Shown here in pieces: positions 44,193-53,720 of a stretch of DNA of 64,000 nt. Source of the stretch: Trichocoleus desertorum NBK24 (lineage in GTDB: Bacteria; Cyanobacteriota; Cyanobacteriia; FACHB-46); the NCBI RefSeq assembly GCF_030409055.1, contig NZ_CP116619.1, forward strand, positions 1,459,628 through 1,523,627. The letters run 5' to 3'. Under the pieces are notes generated by a model that saw nothing but the letters and a program-made list of their open reading frames with translations, was not told the DNA's origin and did no database searches. Positions within the stretch are counted from its first letter, which is position 1; each line of letters opens with the position of its first letter. Both the position numbers and the translations under genes were made by a program.

Positions 44193-47054
44193 ATGCATCA
44201 AAGACGCTCAACTCGTTCAGCTCGTTTTCTTCTAAATCTAGCAAGCACGAGTCGGCTAGCGACTGGTGTTTGTTTGGGCTTGTTGCTGCAATGTCTCGTG
44301 CTGCTTTCTCCGGCAGCAGCCGCGCGAGTGTCACTCGGCGTAGTCCGTAGCTCAGATAATGCGGCTGACTGGGAGAGTATTACCACTCGCCTGCAAGCCG
44401 CTAAAGTCGGTTATCGCGTGGTGGATTTTCAGCAGGTACAACGAGCCGCTGACCTCAACGGCATCAGCGTGCTCTTTTTGCCCAATGTAGAGACCGTTAC
44501 AGAAACCCAAGCGATCGCCTTAGAAGAATGGATGAGCCGAGGCGGTCGGGTGGTCGTAAGTGGCCCAGTGGGTCGGTTGTCGCCTTTGGGGGTACGCCAA
44601 GCTTTGCGATCGCTCTTGGGGGCTTATTGGGCCTATCCTCTTTCAGAGCCAAACAGCTTACAGACTATCACAATGCAACCCCAGTCTTGGGCACGTAAAG
44701 GTCAAGCGGCTACCGGACTTTGGGGCGGGGTAATTATGCCTTCTAGCCTCAGCAGCCAAACCATTGCCACCTGGAAAAATGCCACAGGTATTACCCCTGC
44801 TGTCACTGCCACTGGCGCTCCGAGTGACACCCCCCCAGCGATCGTCACCACCGAGCGCTCCACATTCTTTGGCTGGAATTGGGGACGGCGTTCTTCAGGG
44901 TCACCTGAGTTTGATGGCACCTGGTTACGGGCCGCTTTGAGTCGCTATGGGGAGGTACCAGTTGTGACAGTTCCAGTTGCAGCAGCGCCATCCCCCGCAC
45001 CTACAGCGAGCAGCAACACGCCTAAACCAACGGTGGGTAGCAACACCCTTAGCGTTCCTCTCACGTCTGGCTTACCCACAGGTTCTACAGCACTGCGTCA
45101 AGCACCTGCCAATGTTTTGCAGCCCCGCACGCCGTTTACTAACGACCCAGCCGAGCAGGTAGCGCCTCCGGGGATAGAGGTGGAGGCTGGTGCACTGCCG
45201 ATCGCCACCCTAGAAGCGATCGCGATGCGCCAAGAGTTAGAGAACCTGATCGGTAGAGTCTCCAGTGCTTTGCTCGCTGCGGATGCGATCAACAGCACCA
45301 ACAACTCCACTGCGAACTTAAATCTGCCTGCCAATTCCGCCAATTCCGCCAATTCCTCTGAGCCGAATCCCAATTTAGTCGCTAGCTCCCAAGAACTGGC
45401 TGGGGCAACTGCCGCTGAAGCAAGCAATTCTAAGGCCATCTCCACCACTGAGCAAGTTGTGGCTGAAGCACGGCAAGGATTGCGAAAGTTTTCTCAGCTA
45501 GTAGCTCAAGGAGATTACCGCAATGCTCGCTCTCAATGGCTGCAAACCCGGCGCTTTCTTTGGGATAACTATCCCACTGAGCGCTTACGCACCCAACCCG
45601 AAGTTCGCGCCATCTGGCTAGATCGAGGCACCATTGTCCGGGCTGGCTCTGAGCAAGGACTGAGCACCTTGTTCGATCGCTTGGCTGCATCAGGCATTAA
45701 CACGATCTTCTTCGAAACTGTCAATGCTGGCTATACCATTTACCCCAGTCAAGTCGCGCCCCAACAAAATCCCTTAACCCGTGGTTGGGACCCGCTAGCG
45801 TCGGCTGTGAAGCTGGCTCATGCGAGAGGGATGGAATTGCATGCGTGGGTTTGGGCTTTTGCGGCTGGCAACGATCGCCACAATGCCCTGTTGAATCTTC
45901 CTTTGGATTACCCAGGGCCAGTCATTTCTGCTCACCCAGACTGGGCCAATTATGACAATCGAGGCCGCATCATCCCCGCAGGCCAAGGTAAGCCTTTTCT
46001 CGACCCTGCGAATCCAGAGGTTCGGCGCTACTTATTACAGCTCTTAGGAGAGATTGCTAGCCGCTATCAAGTCGATGGCATTCAGTTAGACTACATTCGC
46101 TATCCTTTCCAAGATCCTAGTGCTGGCAGGACTTACGGCTATGGCAAGGCGGCTCGGGAGCAATTTCAGCAGTTGGCAGGGGTTGACCCTCTAAAGATTT
46201 CTCCCAGCGATCGCAATTTATGGCAGCGCTGGACTAACTTCCGTACCCAACAGATTGACAGCTTTGTGGCAGAAGCCGCTCAGAGTTTACGTCGGGTGAA
46301 ACCTAGTTTAGTCATGTCGGTTGCAGTGTTTCCGCTACCGCAGCATGAACGCATTCAAAAACTACAACAGCACTGGGAAGTCTGGGCAGAGCGGGGAGAT
46401 GTCAATTTGGTTGTGCCAATGGCCTACGCAATGGACACCAATCGCTTCCAACGCCTGGTTCAGCCTTACTTAACCTCTAGCAAACTCAATTCCACTTTAA
46501 TCCTGCCAGGAATTCGGTTGCTGAATTTACCAGAAGCCGTCGCGATCGATCAAATTCAAGCGCTACGAGATTTGCCTTCTGGTGGTTATTCTCTATTTGC
46601 GGCTGAGAATTTCAACGATCGCCTGCAAACAATTTTCCAAAAAACTCAAGGCCCTGTTCAGCGCATTCCAAGAGAGCCTATTCCCTATCGTCAACCCTTT
46701 GCCGCTGCTGCTGTCCGTTACTCCACCATGCAACGTGAGTGGAGTTTTCTGCAAGCGCAAAAGCAACTCTGGATGCGGGAACCCACCTTGAGCCGCTGGC
46801 AAAACCAATCTAAAGCTCTGGATCAATCTCTGAAAGCACTGGCCGAACGACCCGGACGCGATCGCCTAAAAGTAGCCAAGCGAGAATTAACGAATTTCCG
46901 CGCCCAGTTCCGCAGTTGGATGAATCTATACGCCCTAGAGCACCGCTACCAAGTGGAGGCATGGGAACACCGCCTAGAAAGTATTGATACTCTCCTCAAT
47001 TACGGAGAGCGAGTCACCTTTAATTCTGCTTCTAACCGCGCTACCAACCCCTAA
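44193..47054 (+). CDS. Secreted GHL10-type (DUF187) glycoside hydrolase-like protein
   Basis: About 953 residues from ATG 44193, preferred over ATG 44097 because it places the hydrophobic signal segment (TGVCLGLLLQCLVLLSPAAA) nearer the N-terminus. An N-terminal alpha/beta domain resembles a glutamine-amidotransferase-like fold (VDFQQVQRAADLNGISVLFLPNVET). A long Ser/Thr/Asn/Pro-rich linker follows. The GHL10 domain covers roughly the second half: EVRAIWLDRGTIV, NTIFFETVNAGYTIYPS, GMELHAWVWAFAAGN, DGIQLDYIRYP and NLVVPMAYAMD. Family acids in DYIRYP and FETVN would be catalytic candidates. The C-terminus is helical. A role in cell-wall or sheath polysaccharide turnover is inferred. Confidence 0.85.
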   Translation: MHQRRSTRSARFLLNLASTSRLATGVCLGLLLQCLVLLSPAAAARVSLGVVRSSDNAADWESITTRLQAAKVGYRVVDFQQVQRAADLNGISVLFLPNVETVTETQAIALEEWMSRGGRVVVSGPVGRLSPLGVRQALRSLLGAYWAYPLSEPNSLQTITMQPQSWARKGQAATGLWGGVIMPSSLSSQTIATWKNATGITPAVTATGAPSDTPPAIVTTERSTFFGWNWGRRSSGSPEFDGTWLRAALSRYGEVPVVTVPVAAAPSPAPTASSNTPKPTVGSNTLSVPLTSGLPTGSTALRQAPANVLQPRTPFTNDPAEQVAPPGIEVEAGALPIATLEAIAMRQELENLIGRVSSALLAADAINSTNNSTANLNLPANSANSANSSEPNPNLVASSQELAGATAAEASNSKAISTTEQVVAEARQGLRKFSQLVAQGDYRNARSQWLQTRRFLWDNYPTERLRTQPEVRAIWLDRGTIVRAGSEQGLSTLFDRLAASGINTIFFETVNAGYTIYPSQVAPQQNPLTRGWDPLASAVKLAHARGMELHAWVWAFAAGNDRHNALLNLPLDYPGPVISAHPDWANYDNRGRIIPAGQGKPFLDPANPEVRRYLLQLLGEIASRYQVDGIQLDYIRYPFQDPSAGRTYGYGKAAREQFQQLAGVDPLKISPSDRNLWQRWTNFRTQQIDSFVAEAAQSLRRVKPSLVMSVAVFPLPQHERIQKLQQHWEVWAERGDVNLVVPMAYAMDTNRFQRLVQPYLTSSKLNSTLILPGIRLLNLPEAVAIDQIQALRDLPSGGYSLFAAENFNDRLQTIFQKTQGPVQRIPREPIPYRQPFAAAAVRYSTMQREWSFLQAQKQLWMREPTLSRWQNQSKALDQSLKALAERPGRDRLKVAKRELTNFRAQFRSWMNLYALEHRYQVEAWEHRLESIDTLLNYGERVTFNSASNRATNP

Positions 47055-47075
47055 AGCCCTAGAGGAACTCACTGT

Positions 47076-48380
47076 TTATCTCACGGGTAAGGCGATCGCG
47101 AACTCTGTCCCTTGCCCTAATTCAGATGTCACGCTGAGTCGGCCTTCGTGTTTCTCTTCCACAATCTGTCGAGCGATCGAGAGTCCTAGGCCCGTACCCT
47201 TCCCCACTGCTTTGGTTGTAAAGAAGGGTTGAAAAGCTCTCTGCTGCACCTCTGTTGGTATCCCTCCGCCATTGTCGGAAATATGGACGACAATTTGTTG
47301 ATCCACAAAAGCTGTTTGAATCGAGATTTGGGGTGTGGTTGGTAAAGCTTCCTCTAAAGCATCAACCGCATTAGCCAAAACATTCATGAAGACTTGGTTG
47401 AGCAACCCTGGATAGCACTCTAGCTCAGGCAACTCTCCATAATCTTTCACGATCGCGATCGCGGGACGAGACCCTACCGCCTTTAAGCGATGGCGCAAAA
47501 TCGTTAAGGTGCTTTCCAATCCATCATGCAAATTGGCTCGCATCTTGGTTGTGGCGTCAGAACGGGAAAAGTTTCTCAAAGAAATCGAGAGGTCTTTGAT
47601 GCGCTCGGTGCTTAATTGCATAGAGTTAAGCAGCTTCGGCAAATCTTCCAAGGCAAAGTCGATATCAATCTCCCCTAAGGTTCGATCTAGTTGCGATGCG
47701 GCTTCAGGACAAGCCTGACGATAAAACTCAATCACCTTTGTCACATCGCTCACATACTCAAACGCTGGAGCTAGGTTGCTAGCAATACAGCCGATGGGAT
47801 TGTTAAGTTCATGAGCAATGCCTGCAACCAATTGACCCAAAGCAGACATTTTTTCGCTTTGGACGAGTTGCAGTTGAAAACGTTGCAAATCTTCTAATGC
47901 TTGAGTCAGTTTCACCGTTCGTTCGGTGACGCGCTGCTCTAGAACTTCATTCCACTGCTGGAGTTCTCTATTTTTCTGTTCCAGGGTTTTTGTCAGGCGT
48001 CGTAACTGCAAATGATTGTTGACCCTGGCAATCACCTCCTGTTCTTCAAAGGGTTTGGTGATGTAATCGACTGCCCCTAATGACAACCCTTTAAGCTTGC
48101 TCTCACTATCTGCCAAGGCTGTCATAAAAATCACGGGCACGGATTGAGTAGATGGATGTGCTTTCAAGTGAGCACAAGTTTCAAAACCATCCATCCCTGG
48201 CATTTGAATGTCTAACAAAATGAGTTCAGGCGATTGCTGCTGAGCAATATTCAGGGCGATCGCTCCATCCATTGCTACTCGCACTTTTAGACCCACTTGT
48301 TTGAGCGCTTGAGATAACACTGACAAATTAGTCGAGTTATCATCCACAATCAAAATGAATCCGGTCGATTGGTCATACAT
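47076..48380 (-). CDS. Response-regulator/histidine kinase (REC-HisKA-HATPase)
   Basis: 434 residues without membrane segments. An N-terminal receiver (about 8-125) has ILIVDDN and the acceptor Asp in LILLDIQMPGMDG, with the later Lys in DYITKPFEEQE. A coiled coil (about 130-175) leads to a HisKA domain with GIAHELNNPIGCIASNL (His near 190). HATPase_c has NVLANAVDALEE, HISDNGGGIP, GKGTGLGLSIARQIV and GTEFAIALP. This receiver-first layout lets another kinase modulate it. It lies 100 bp downstream of the larger hybrid kinase gene on the same strand, so the two may form one phosphorelay. Confidence 0.92.
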   Translation of the reverse strand: MYDQSTGFILIVDDNSTNLSVLSQALKQVGLKVRVAMDGAIALNIAQQQSPELILLDIQMPGMDGFETCAHLKAHPSTQSVPVIFMTALADSESKLKGLSLGAVDYITKPFEEQEVIARVNNHLQLRRLTKTLEQKNRELQQWNEVLEQRVTERTVKLTQALEDLQRFQLQLVQSEKMSALGQLVAGIAHELNNPIGCIASNLAPAFEYVSDVTKVIEFYRQACPEAASQLDRTLGEIDIDFALEDLPKLLNSMQLSTERIKDLSISLRNFSRSDATTKMRANLHDGLESTLTILRHRLKAVGSRPAIAIVKDYGELPELECYPGLLNQVFMNVLANAVDALEEALPTTPQISIQTAFVDQQIVVHISDNGGGIPTEVQQRAFQPFFTTKAVGKGTGLGLSIARQIVEEKHEGRLSVTSELGQGTEFAIALPVR

Positions 48381-48480
48381 AGCAAATAAGTAGTGCTTTT
48401 TAAAAGTGAAGCTGTTAAAGCGGAGAAATGAATTTAAGTGCTGAATCTAGATGCTCAGTCTGGGTAATCCATCTGAGTAA

Positions 48481-51303
48481 TTAGTCTGGCATTAACTGCT
48501 TGAGCAAAGCCGTGAGCGCGTTCAGTTCACAGCCTTCAGCTAGCTCCGTTATCTTGCGGGCAAAGGGTTGCAGTTGAGCATCGGCCTGCTCTAGTCGCTG
48601 GGCCATCTCCACAATGCCGTCCAAATCTCCCATTACTAACAGTTGGTGCAGGTGTTGTAAGTCTTTTAGAGAGGGTGGCTTGCTAGCTGCATCTAAATCC
48701 TCAGACGCTTCAATGGTTATGCCTAACTGCTCAGGCTTGTGGTCATAAATCCACTCCAGCTCCAGATAGCGCTGCATCCACTGCAACAAGGTTTCTGTCT
48801 GAATTGGCTTGGGTAAAAATTCATCGGCACCTGCCGCAACACTCTTAAACTCATCCGTCTCGAAAGCGCTAGCAGAAGAAGCAATGACAGCCGTATCCTT
48901 AAACTCAGAGAGCCGCCGTAAATGTCTGAGCATTTCAAAGCCATCCATCACGGGCATGACCAGATCGGTAATGATCAAGTCAGGATGCATAGCGATCGCT
49001 GTCTCTAATCCTGTTTGGCCATTGTCCGCTTCCATCACTTCAAAACCAATCGGTTCTAGTAGACTCGCGATCACAGACCGATTTTCCCAGCGATCATCAA
49101 TAACCAGAATTTTCCGTCTCGCCCCCTCATACCCCACAATCGTGCCTTGCTGAGAGGTTCTAGAAGCAGTGGCCCAATTTTCAGCTTCGGGCAAGTCTAC
49201 CTCCAACCAAAAGCGGCTACCTCGGCCAAACTCACTTTGCACTTCTAGGGCGCTACCCATCAACCCCACGATTTTCTGGCTAATTGCCAGTCCTAATCCG
49301 GTTCCTTCCGCCTGCTTTCTGACATCTCCTACTTGCTCAAAGGGCAGGAAGATTTTATTAACTTGCTCTGGTGTCATGCCCACACCCGTATCTTCTACTA
49401 GGAAACGAATTCGCCACGGGGAGGCAGTCATCCTGGCTCCTGACTCCTGACTCTTGACTCCTGGCCTTGCTTGCACTGCCACCCGAAACGTAACGCTACC
49501 TCTATCCGTAAATTTGACGGCATTGCCTAACAGGTTGATCAACACTTGGCGTAGTCGTTTTTCATCAGCTCGCACCCCAGTTGGCAGGTCTGCATCTGGC
49601 TGATAAACAAAGGCAATCTGCTTTTGCTCGGCCCGAATCCGACCAACTTCAGCAATGCCTTGAAGAAATGACGAAAAATGAAACTCGTTGGAACTTAAGT
49701 CCATTTTCCGGGCTTCAATTTTGGCTAAATCCAGGATGTCGTTAATCAGCATCAATAAGTGAGAGCCACATTGATGAATGATGCTGATGCCCTTACGCCC
49801 CTTACCCGTCATGGATTCGGTGCGCTGGAGGATCTGGGTATAACCGAGAATGCCATTTAAGGGAGTGCGTAGCTCATGACTCATGTTCGTGAGGAATTCG
49901 CTCTTGGCTTTGTTAGCGCTATCTGCGACTTCTTTGGCACTTTTGAGTTCTGCGGTGCGCTCTTCCACCCGCAATTCCAGAGCTTGATTGGTGTTTTCTA
50001 GTGCTGTAAAAGAGTCTCGTAGCTGCTGGGCCATGCGATTGAAAGATTGAGCCAGAACAGTAAGTTCTTTGACCCCAGAAACTTCAATGTTTTGGTCAAG
50101 TTCACCTTTGGCGATCGCCTCTGAAGCCTGACTGAGCTGCCAAATTGGTCGAGTAATCCAGCGAGACGTGTAAATGCCCAAGAGAGTTGCTAACCCCAAT
50201 GCACCAACACAGAGCCAAATCGTGTTGATAGTGTTGGCATTAATTTGGCCCATGAAATCTGATTCGGGCATAGCCACCACGACGAGCCAATCTAAGCCCC
50301 ACTCATCCTGCCAACGGTTCACCTGCACGAACTGACGCTGTCCATCCAGCCAAAAATCTAGCTGATGCTGGTTTTGAATCGTTTTCAGATCACCAAAGCG
50401 ATCGCTTAGATATTTTGAGGTGGCTTGAATTAAAGCATCTTGGCTTTCTACACCTCGCAGTCTTTGCGGTTTTTGGTTCACGACAGAGAAGACAGGGCGA
50501 TCGCTGGAACTCGCAACCAGGAAGCCATTAGGTTCCAAAATGAAGATTTTGCTGGACTGGCTGACCCGAATTTGCCGCAGAAAATCTCCAATCTGAGAAA
50601 GCCGCTGTTCTACGCCAACACTGCCAATTAACTTGCCTGTTTTGTCATAAATGGGACGGCTAGTGGCGATCGACAGTGGATAAGAGTTGGTTTCCCACTG
50701 ATAAATTTCACTCCATCCTGGTTTACCTGTTTCTACACCTTTGGCATACCAGCCTTCTTTCTGAAATTGGTAATCTTTGGTACCCGGAAAAGGCTGCACT
50801 GGCTGACCTTGATCATTGGTCGCATAGTTATACAGGTCAGTGCTACCGAAGCGTTTTGGTAAAACCAAACTAATATCGGGGTTGCCGTGCTTTGGAATAC
50901 TGGACTCGCGATAGTACCCGGAGGCGATGAAGTCTCCTGTTTTCGACCCGTAAAGAATGTAGCCAACGTTATAGGTTTTTACCTGTTTGGAGAAAAATTG
51001 CGCTAAATGGTCAGCATCGTCTGGATTCAGCAAACCCAAGTCAAGTTGTTCACCATCGATTTGAGTTAGATATCGAGTTGCGGCTGCATAGTTGTCAAGG
51101 TGCTGATTAACTCGATTACTGACCTCTGTTTGTAATCGGGTTGCTAACTCATTCACTGCTTTTTGTCCGTTTCGCAGTGACAAGTAGCCTGTCAGTCCCA
51201 CTGCCACAAAAATTTGCAAGATAAATGGAACTACCAAGACTGTTCTGAGCGGAACTTTGCCCGAGGCTTTAACTACGGCACTAGGTATAGACTTAGACAA
51301 CAT
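48481..51303 (-). CDS. dCache-HAMP hybrid histidine kinase with receiver domain
   Basis: A membrane sensor kinase of 940 residues. TM1 is at about 20-42, then a periplasmic dCache-type sensor (about 45-350; [49 protein letters not shown]). TM2 is at about 355-375, HAMP at about 376-428, followed by a coiled coil. HisKA has [14 protein letters not shown]. HATPase_c has [18 protein letters not shown] and [10 protein letters not shown], and the receiver has [17 protein letters not shown]-terminal helical tail follows the receiver. A short Ser/Gln/Glu insert (about 609-624) sits in the ATPase domain. The ligand is unknown; dCache domains often bind small organic molecules. Confidence 0.93.
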   Translation of the reverse strand: MLSKSIPSAVVKASGKVPLRTVLVVPFILQIFVAVGLTGYLSLRNGQKAVNELATRLQTEVSNRVNQHLDNYAAATRYLTQIDGEQLDLGLLNPDDADHLAQFFSKQVKTYNVGYILYGSKTGDFIASGYYRESSIPKHGNPDISLVLPKRFGSTDLYNYATNDQGQPVQPFPGTKDYQFQKEGWYAKGVETGKPGWSEIYQWETNSYPLSIATSRPIYDKTGKLIGSVGVEQRLSQIGDFLRQIRVSQSSKIFILEPNGFLVASSSDRPVFSVVNQKPQRLRGVESQDALIQATSKYLSDRFGDLKTIQNQHQLDFWLDGQRQFVQVNRWQDEWGLDWLVVVAMPESDFMGQINANTINTIWLCVGALGLATLLGIYTSRWITRPIWQLSQASEAIAKGELDQNIEVSGVKELTVLAQSFNRMAQQLRDSFTALENTNQALELRVEERTAELKSAKEVADSANKAKSEFLTNMSHELRTPLNGILGYTQILQRTESMTGKGRKGISIIHQCGSHLLMLINDILDLAKIEARKMDLSSNEFHFSSFLQGIAEVGRIRAEQKQIAFVYQPDADLPTGVRADEKRLRQVLINLLGNAVKFTDRGSVTFRVAVQARPGVKSQESGARMTASPWRIRFLVEDTGVGMTPEQVNKIFLPFEQVGDVRKQAEGTGLGLAISQKIVGLMGSALEVQSEFGRGSRFWLEVDLPEAENWATASRTSQQGTIVGYEGARRKILVIDDRWENRSVIASLLEPIGFEVMEADNGQTGLETAIAMHPDLIITDLVMPVMDGFEMLRHLRRLSEFKDTAVIASSASAFETDEFKSVAAGADEFLPKPIQTETLLQWMQRYLELEWIYDHKPEQLGITIEASEDLDAASKPPSLKDLQHLHQLLVMGDLDGIVEMAQRLEQADAQLQPFARKITELAEGCELNALTALLKQLMPD

Positions 51304-51465
51304 AGCTCAGGAACCACTGGAGTCAAGACGTGTGCTCTATAGTTCCCTACAACTTTGAAGAAACCTCCTTACGATTAAAGAATTCTGTATTATTTGTTAC
51401 TTTATATTTCGAGCTACTCTGTACTCTAACGGCCCTATTCAGATTTTAAGTTTCTCTTTAGACTT

Positions 51466-52080
51466 ATGCTTGAACCGTCTGATATTCGCATTTGTTTTGT
51501 AGGAGACTCCTTCGTCAATGGCACAGGTGATCCACACTGCTTAGGTTGGACGGGGAGAGTTTGCGCTACGGTTGCTCATCAAGGCTATAACGTTACGTAT
51601 TACAACCTAGGCATTCGGCGAGAAACTAGTGAAGATATCCGCGATCGCTGGCAACAAGAAGTAGAGCGTCGTCTCCCAGTAAGTTGCGATCGCCGAGTGG
51701 TCTTTTCGTTTGGTGTGAACGATACCACCCTGGAAAATGGTAAGCCGCGCGTTGACCCTAGTCATTCGATCAAAAATGCGCGTGAGATTTTGACTGAAGC
51801 CCAGCGATCGCTTCCTGTGTTGATGGTGGGGCCAGCACCTGTGGCTGATGCTGAGCAAAATCAGAGAATTTGTGATTTGTCGGTACGGTTAGCTGAGCTT
51901 TGTCAGGAGCTTGAGGTGCCATTTTTGGAAATTGCGGGTCTGCTGCAAGCTTCTGCGGTTTGGATTCCAGAGGCGATCGCGAATGATGGGGCGCATCCGG
52001 GAGCGGCGGGTTATGGGGAGTTGGCAGAGTTGGTTCAGGGTTGGTCGGCTTGGCGGGGTTGGTTTCCCGGTCAGGGTTAA
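51466..52080 (+). CDS. GDSL/SGNH-type esterase
   Basis: 204 residues. SGNH blocks are visible: FVGDSFVNGTGD (block I nucleophile Ser), YYNLGIRRET (block II Gly), FSFGVNDTT (block III Asn) and NDGAHPGAAGY (block V Asp and His). No signal peptide is seen, so it is probably cytoplasmic. The natural ester substrate is unknown. Transcribed alone; a double-hairpin repeat lies between it and the convergent regulator gene. Confidence 0.9.
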   Translation: MLEPSDIRICFVGDSFVNGTGDPHCLGWTGRVCATVAHQGYNVTYYNLGIRRETSEDIRDRWQQEVERRLPVSCDRRVVFSFGVNDTTLENGKPRVDPSHSIKNAREILTEAQRSLPVLMVGPAPVADAEQNQRICDLSVRLAELCQELEVPFLEIAGLLQASAVWIPEAIANDGAHPGAAGYGELAELVQGWSAWRGWFPGQG

Positions 52081-52114
52081 GCTCTTGTTTGTGGCACGTT
52101 CGAGATCTCTGAAG

Positions 52115-52181
52115 CCGAGCCTTGGGGGATTCTCCCCCAAACCCCCGATTGAGGGACGGCTGCGTCCCCCAAACCCCCTCC
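52115..52181 (+). repeat. Dispersed double-hairpin repeat, copy B
   Basis: Related to the element at 16231-16297 in the opposite orientation. Stem 1 is TTGGGGGA (52122-52129)/TCCCCCAA (52133-52140) and stem 2 GGGACG (52153-52158)/CGTCCC (52163-52168). It lies between two convergent genes, where it may also act in termination. Confidence 0.75.
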
Positions 52182-52202
52182 AGAGTGCAAAGCTGTCTAA
52201 AG

Positions 52203-52910
52203 CTAGATTTGGTTTTCTGGGGTTGAGCCGAAGCGGTAGCCTCTACCATAGACAGTGTGGATCAAGGGGATTTCGTTTTCGGCTTCGATTTTGCGGCGGA
52301 GGAGACGGATTTGGGCGGCTAGGACGTTACTGCCTGGTTTTTGCTCGGTATTACCCCAGAGATATTCGTGAATTTGTTGGTGGGTGAGGAGTTGGCCTGG
52401 ATGCCGCATTAGGTATTCCAGCAATTGGCTTTCTTTCTCGGAGAGGTCGATCGCGCGGCTTTGACGGTAAGCTAGCTGGTTTTCGCGATCGAGTTCTAGG
52501 TCTTCGACTCGCAGACGGGATGGGGTGGTGGCGGGTTCTGAGGTGACAGGGCGACGGAGTAAAGCGCGGACGCGAGCTAGGAGTTCTCGGAGTTCAAAGG
52601 GTTTGATGAGGTAGTCATCGGCTCCTGCATCTAAACCTTGAACGCGATCGTCTAAAGTGTCTTTGGCAGTAAGGAATAAAACTGGGGTGGTGTCGCCTTG
52701 CGATCGCAGCTTTTGACAAATTTCCAGACCCGTTTGCTGCGGCAACATCCAGTCCAGAATTAGCAAATCGTAGTGCCCTTGCGTCGCCAAATTTCCTCCT
52801 GCGGCTCCGTCATAGGCTACATCAACACCGTATCCTTCGCGCCGCAAAACATGGCTCAGCGGGTCGGTGAGTTCTACTTCATCATCTACTAATAGAATTC
52901 GCATCAGCAA
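52203..52910 (-). CDS. OmpR-type response regulator, RppA-like
   Basis: 235 residues. A receiver domain (about 3-118) has RILLVDDE, the acceptor Asp in [19 protein letters not shown] and DYLIKPFE. The winged-helix DNA-binding domain (about 135-230) has [26 protein letters not shown] and ending VYGRGYRF. The sequence resembles the regulators called RppA/NrsR in cyanobacteria (linked to redox or nickel response), but no partner kinase is adjacent and the symbol is withheld. Confidence 0.92.
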   Translation of the reverse strand: MLMRILLVDDEVELTDPLSHVLRREGYGVDVAYDGAAGGNLATQGHYDLLILDWMLPQQTGLEICQKLRSQGDTTPVLFLTAKDTLDDRVQGLDAGADDYLIKPFELRELLARVRALLRRPVTSEPATTPSRLRVEDLELDRENQLAYRQSRAIDLSEKESQLLEYLMRHPGQLLTHQQIHEYLWGNTEQKPGSNVLAAQIRLLRRKIEAENEIPLIHTVYGRGYRFGSTPENQI

Positions 52911-52978
52911 CCAACAGCGATTCGCGATCAGCTTTCAGCTATTATTATCCTGCTGACCGCTGCACGCTGAACGTTTCT

Positions 52979-53623
52979 ATGATTACTGTCGCATTACCGA
53001 AAGGTGCCCTGCTCAAGGATGCTATCCGTCTGCTGCAATCGGTTGGACTCGACTTTAGTGCCTTTCTTGACTCGGCCAATCGCCAATTGCAAATTTCAGA
53101 CCCAACAAACACAGCCAAAGCGTTACTGGTGCGGGCGCAGGATGTTCCAGTGTACGTTGAGTACGGGCAGGCTCATTTAGGCATTGTGGGCTATGACGTG
53201 CTGCGAGAGAAAAAGCCTCAGGTGGCGCAGCTAATTGACTTAAAGTTTGGTTATTGTCGCTTATCGGTGGCGATGAAAGCATCTAGCCCTTATCGATCAG
53301 CTTTGGAACTGCCACCCAACAGCCGAGTTGCTTCTAAGTTTGTCCACTGTGCTCACGAGTATTTCCAAAGTTTAGATTTGCCTGTAGAAATTATTCCGCT
53401 GTACGGTTCGGTAGAGCTAGGCCCGATTACAGGCATGTCCGAGGCGATCGTAGATTTGGTTTCGAGTGGCAAAACCCTACGGGAAAACGGCTTAGTCGAA
53501 ACCGATATTTTGTTTGAAAGCACATCCCGACTGATCGCCCATCCCCTCAGTTACCGTACCAATACAGGCAATCTGCATGATTGGATTGAGAAGTTACGGA
53601 CTGCAAGCTTGGTTAGCGCCTAA
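52979..53623 (+). CDS. hisG: ATP phosphoribosyltransferase, short form
   Basis: Joins ATP and PRPP in the first step of histidine synthesis. The 214 residues match the short HisG form, which lacks the C-terminal regulatory domain and needs HisZ (not seen here). Motifs are [46 protein letters not shown] and the PRPP site [18 protein letters not shown]. Start ATG 52979. Confidence 0.96.
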   Translation: MITVALPKGALLKDAIRLLQSVGLDFSAFLDSANRQLQISDPTNTAKALLVRAQDVPVYVEYGQAHLGIVGYDVLREKKPQVAQLIDLKFGYCRLSVAMKASSPYRSALELPPNSRVASKFVHCAHEYFQSLDLPVEIIPLYGSVELGPITGMSEAIVDLVSSGKTLRENGLVETDILFESTSRLIAHPLSYRTNTGNLHDWIEKLRTASLVSA

Positions 53624-53720
53624 TCTGTAGGATTTATCCTGGGCTGAAATTCGCGGCAAGTCCGACTGCGCTAAATTTGGAGGATATGCCTTTTTCTGGA
53701 ACTAAAGTTTAGGTCTTAGC

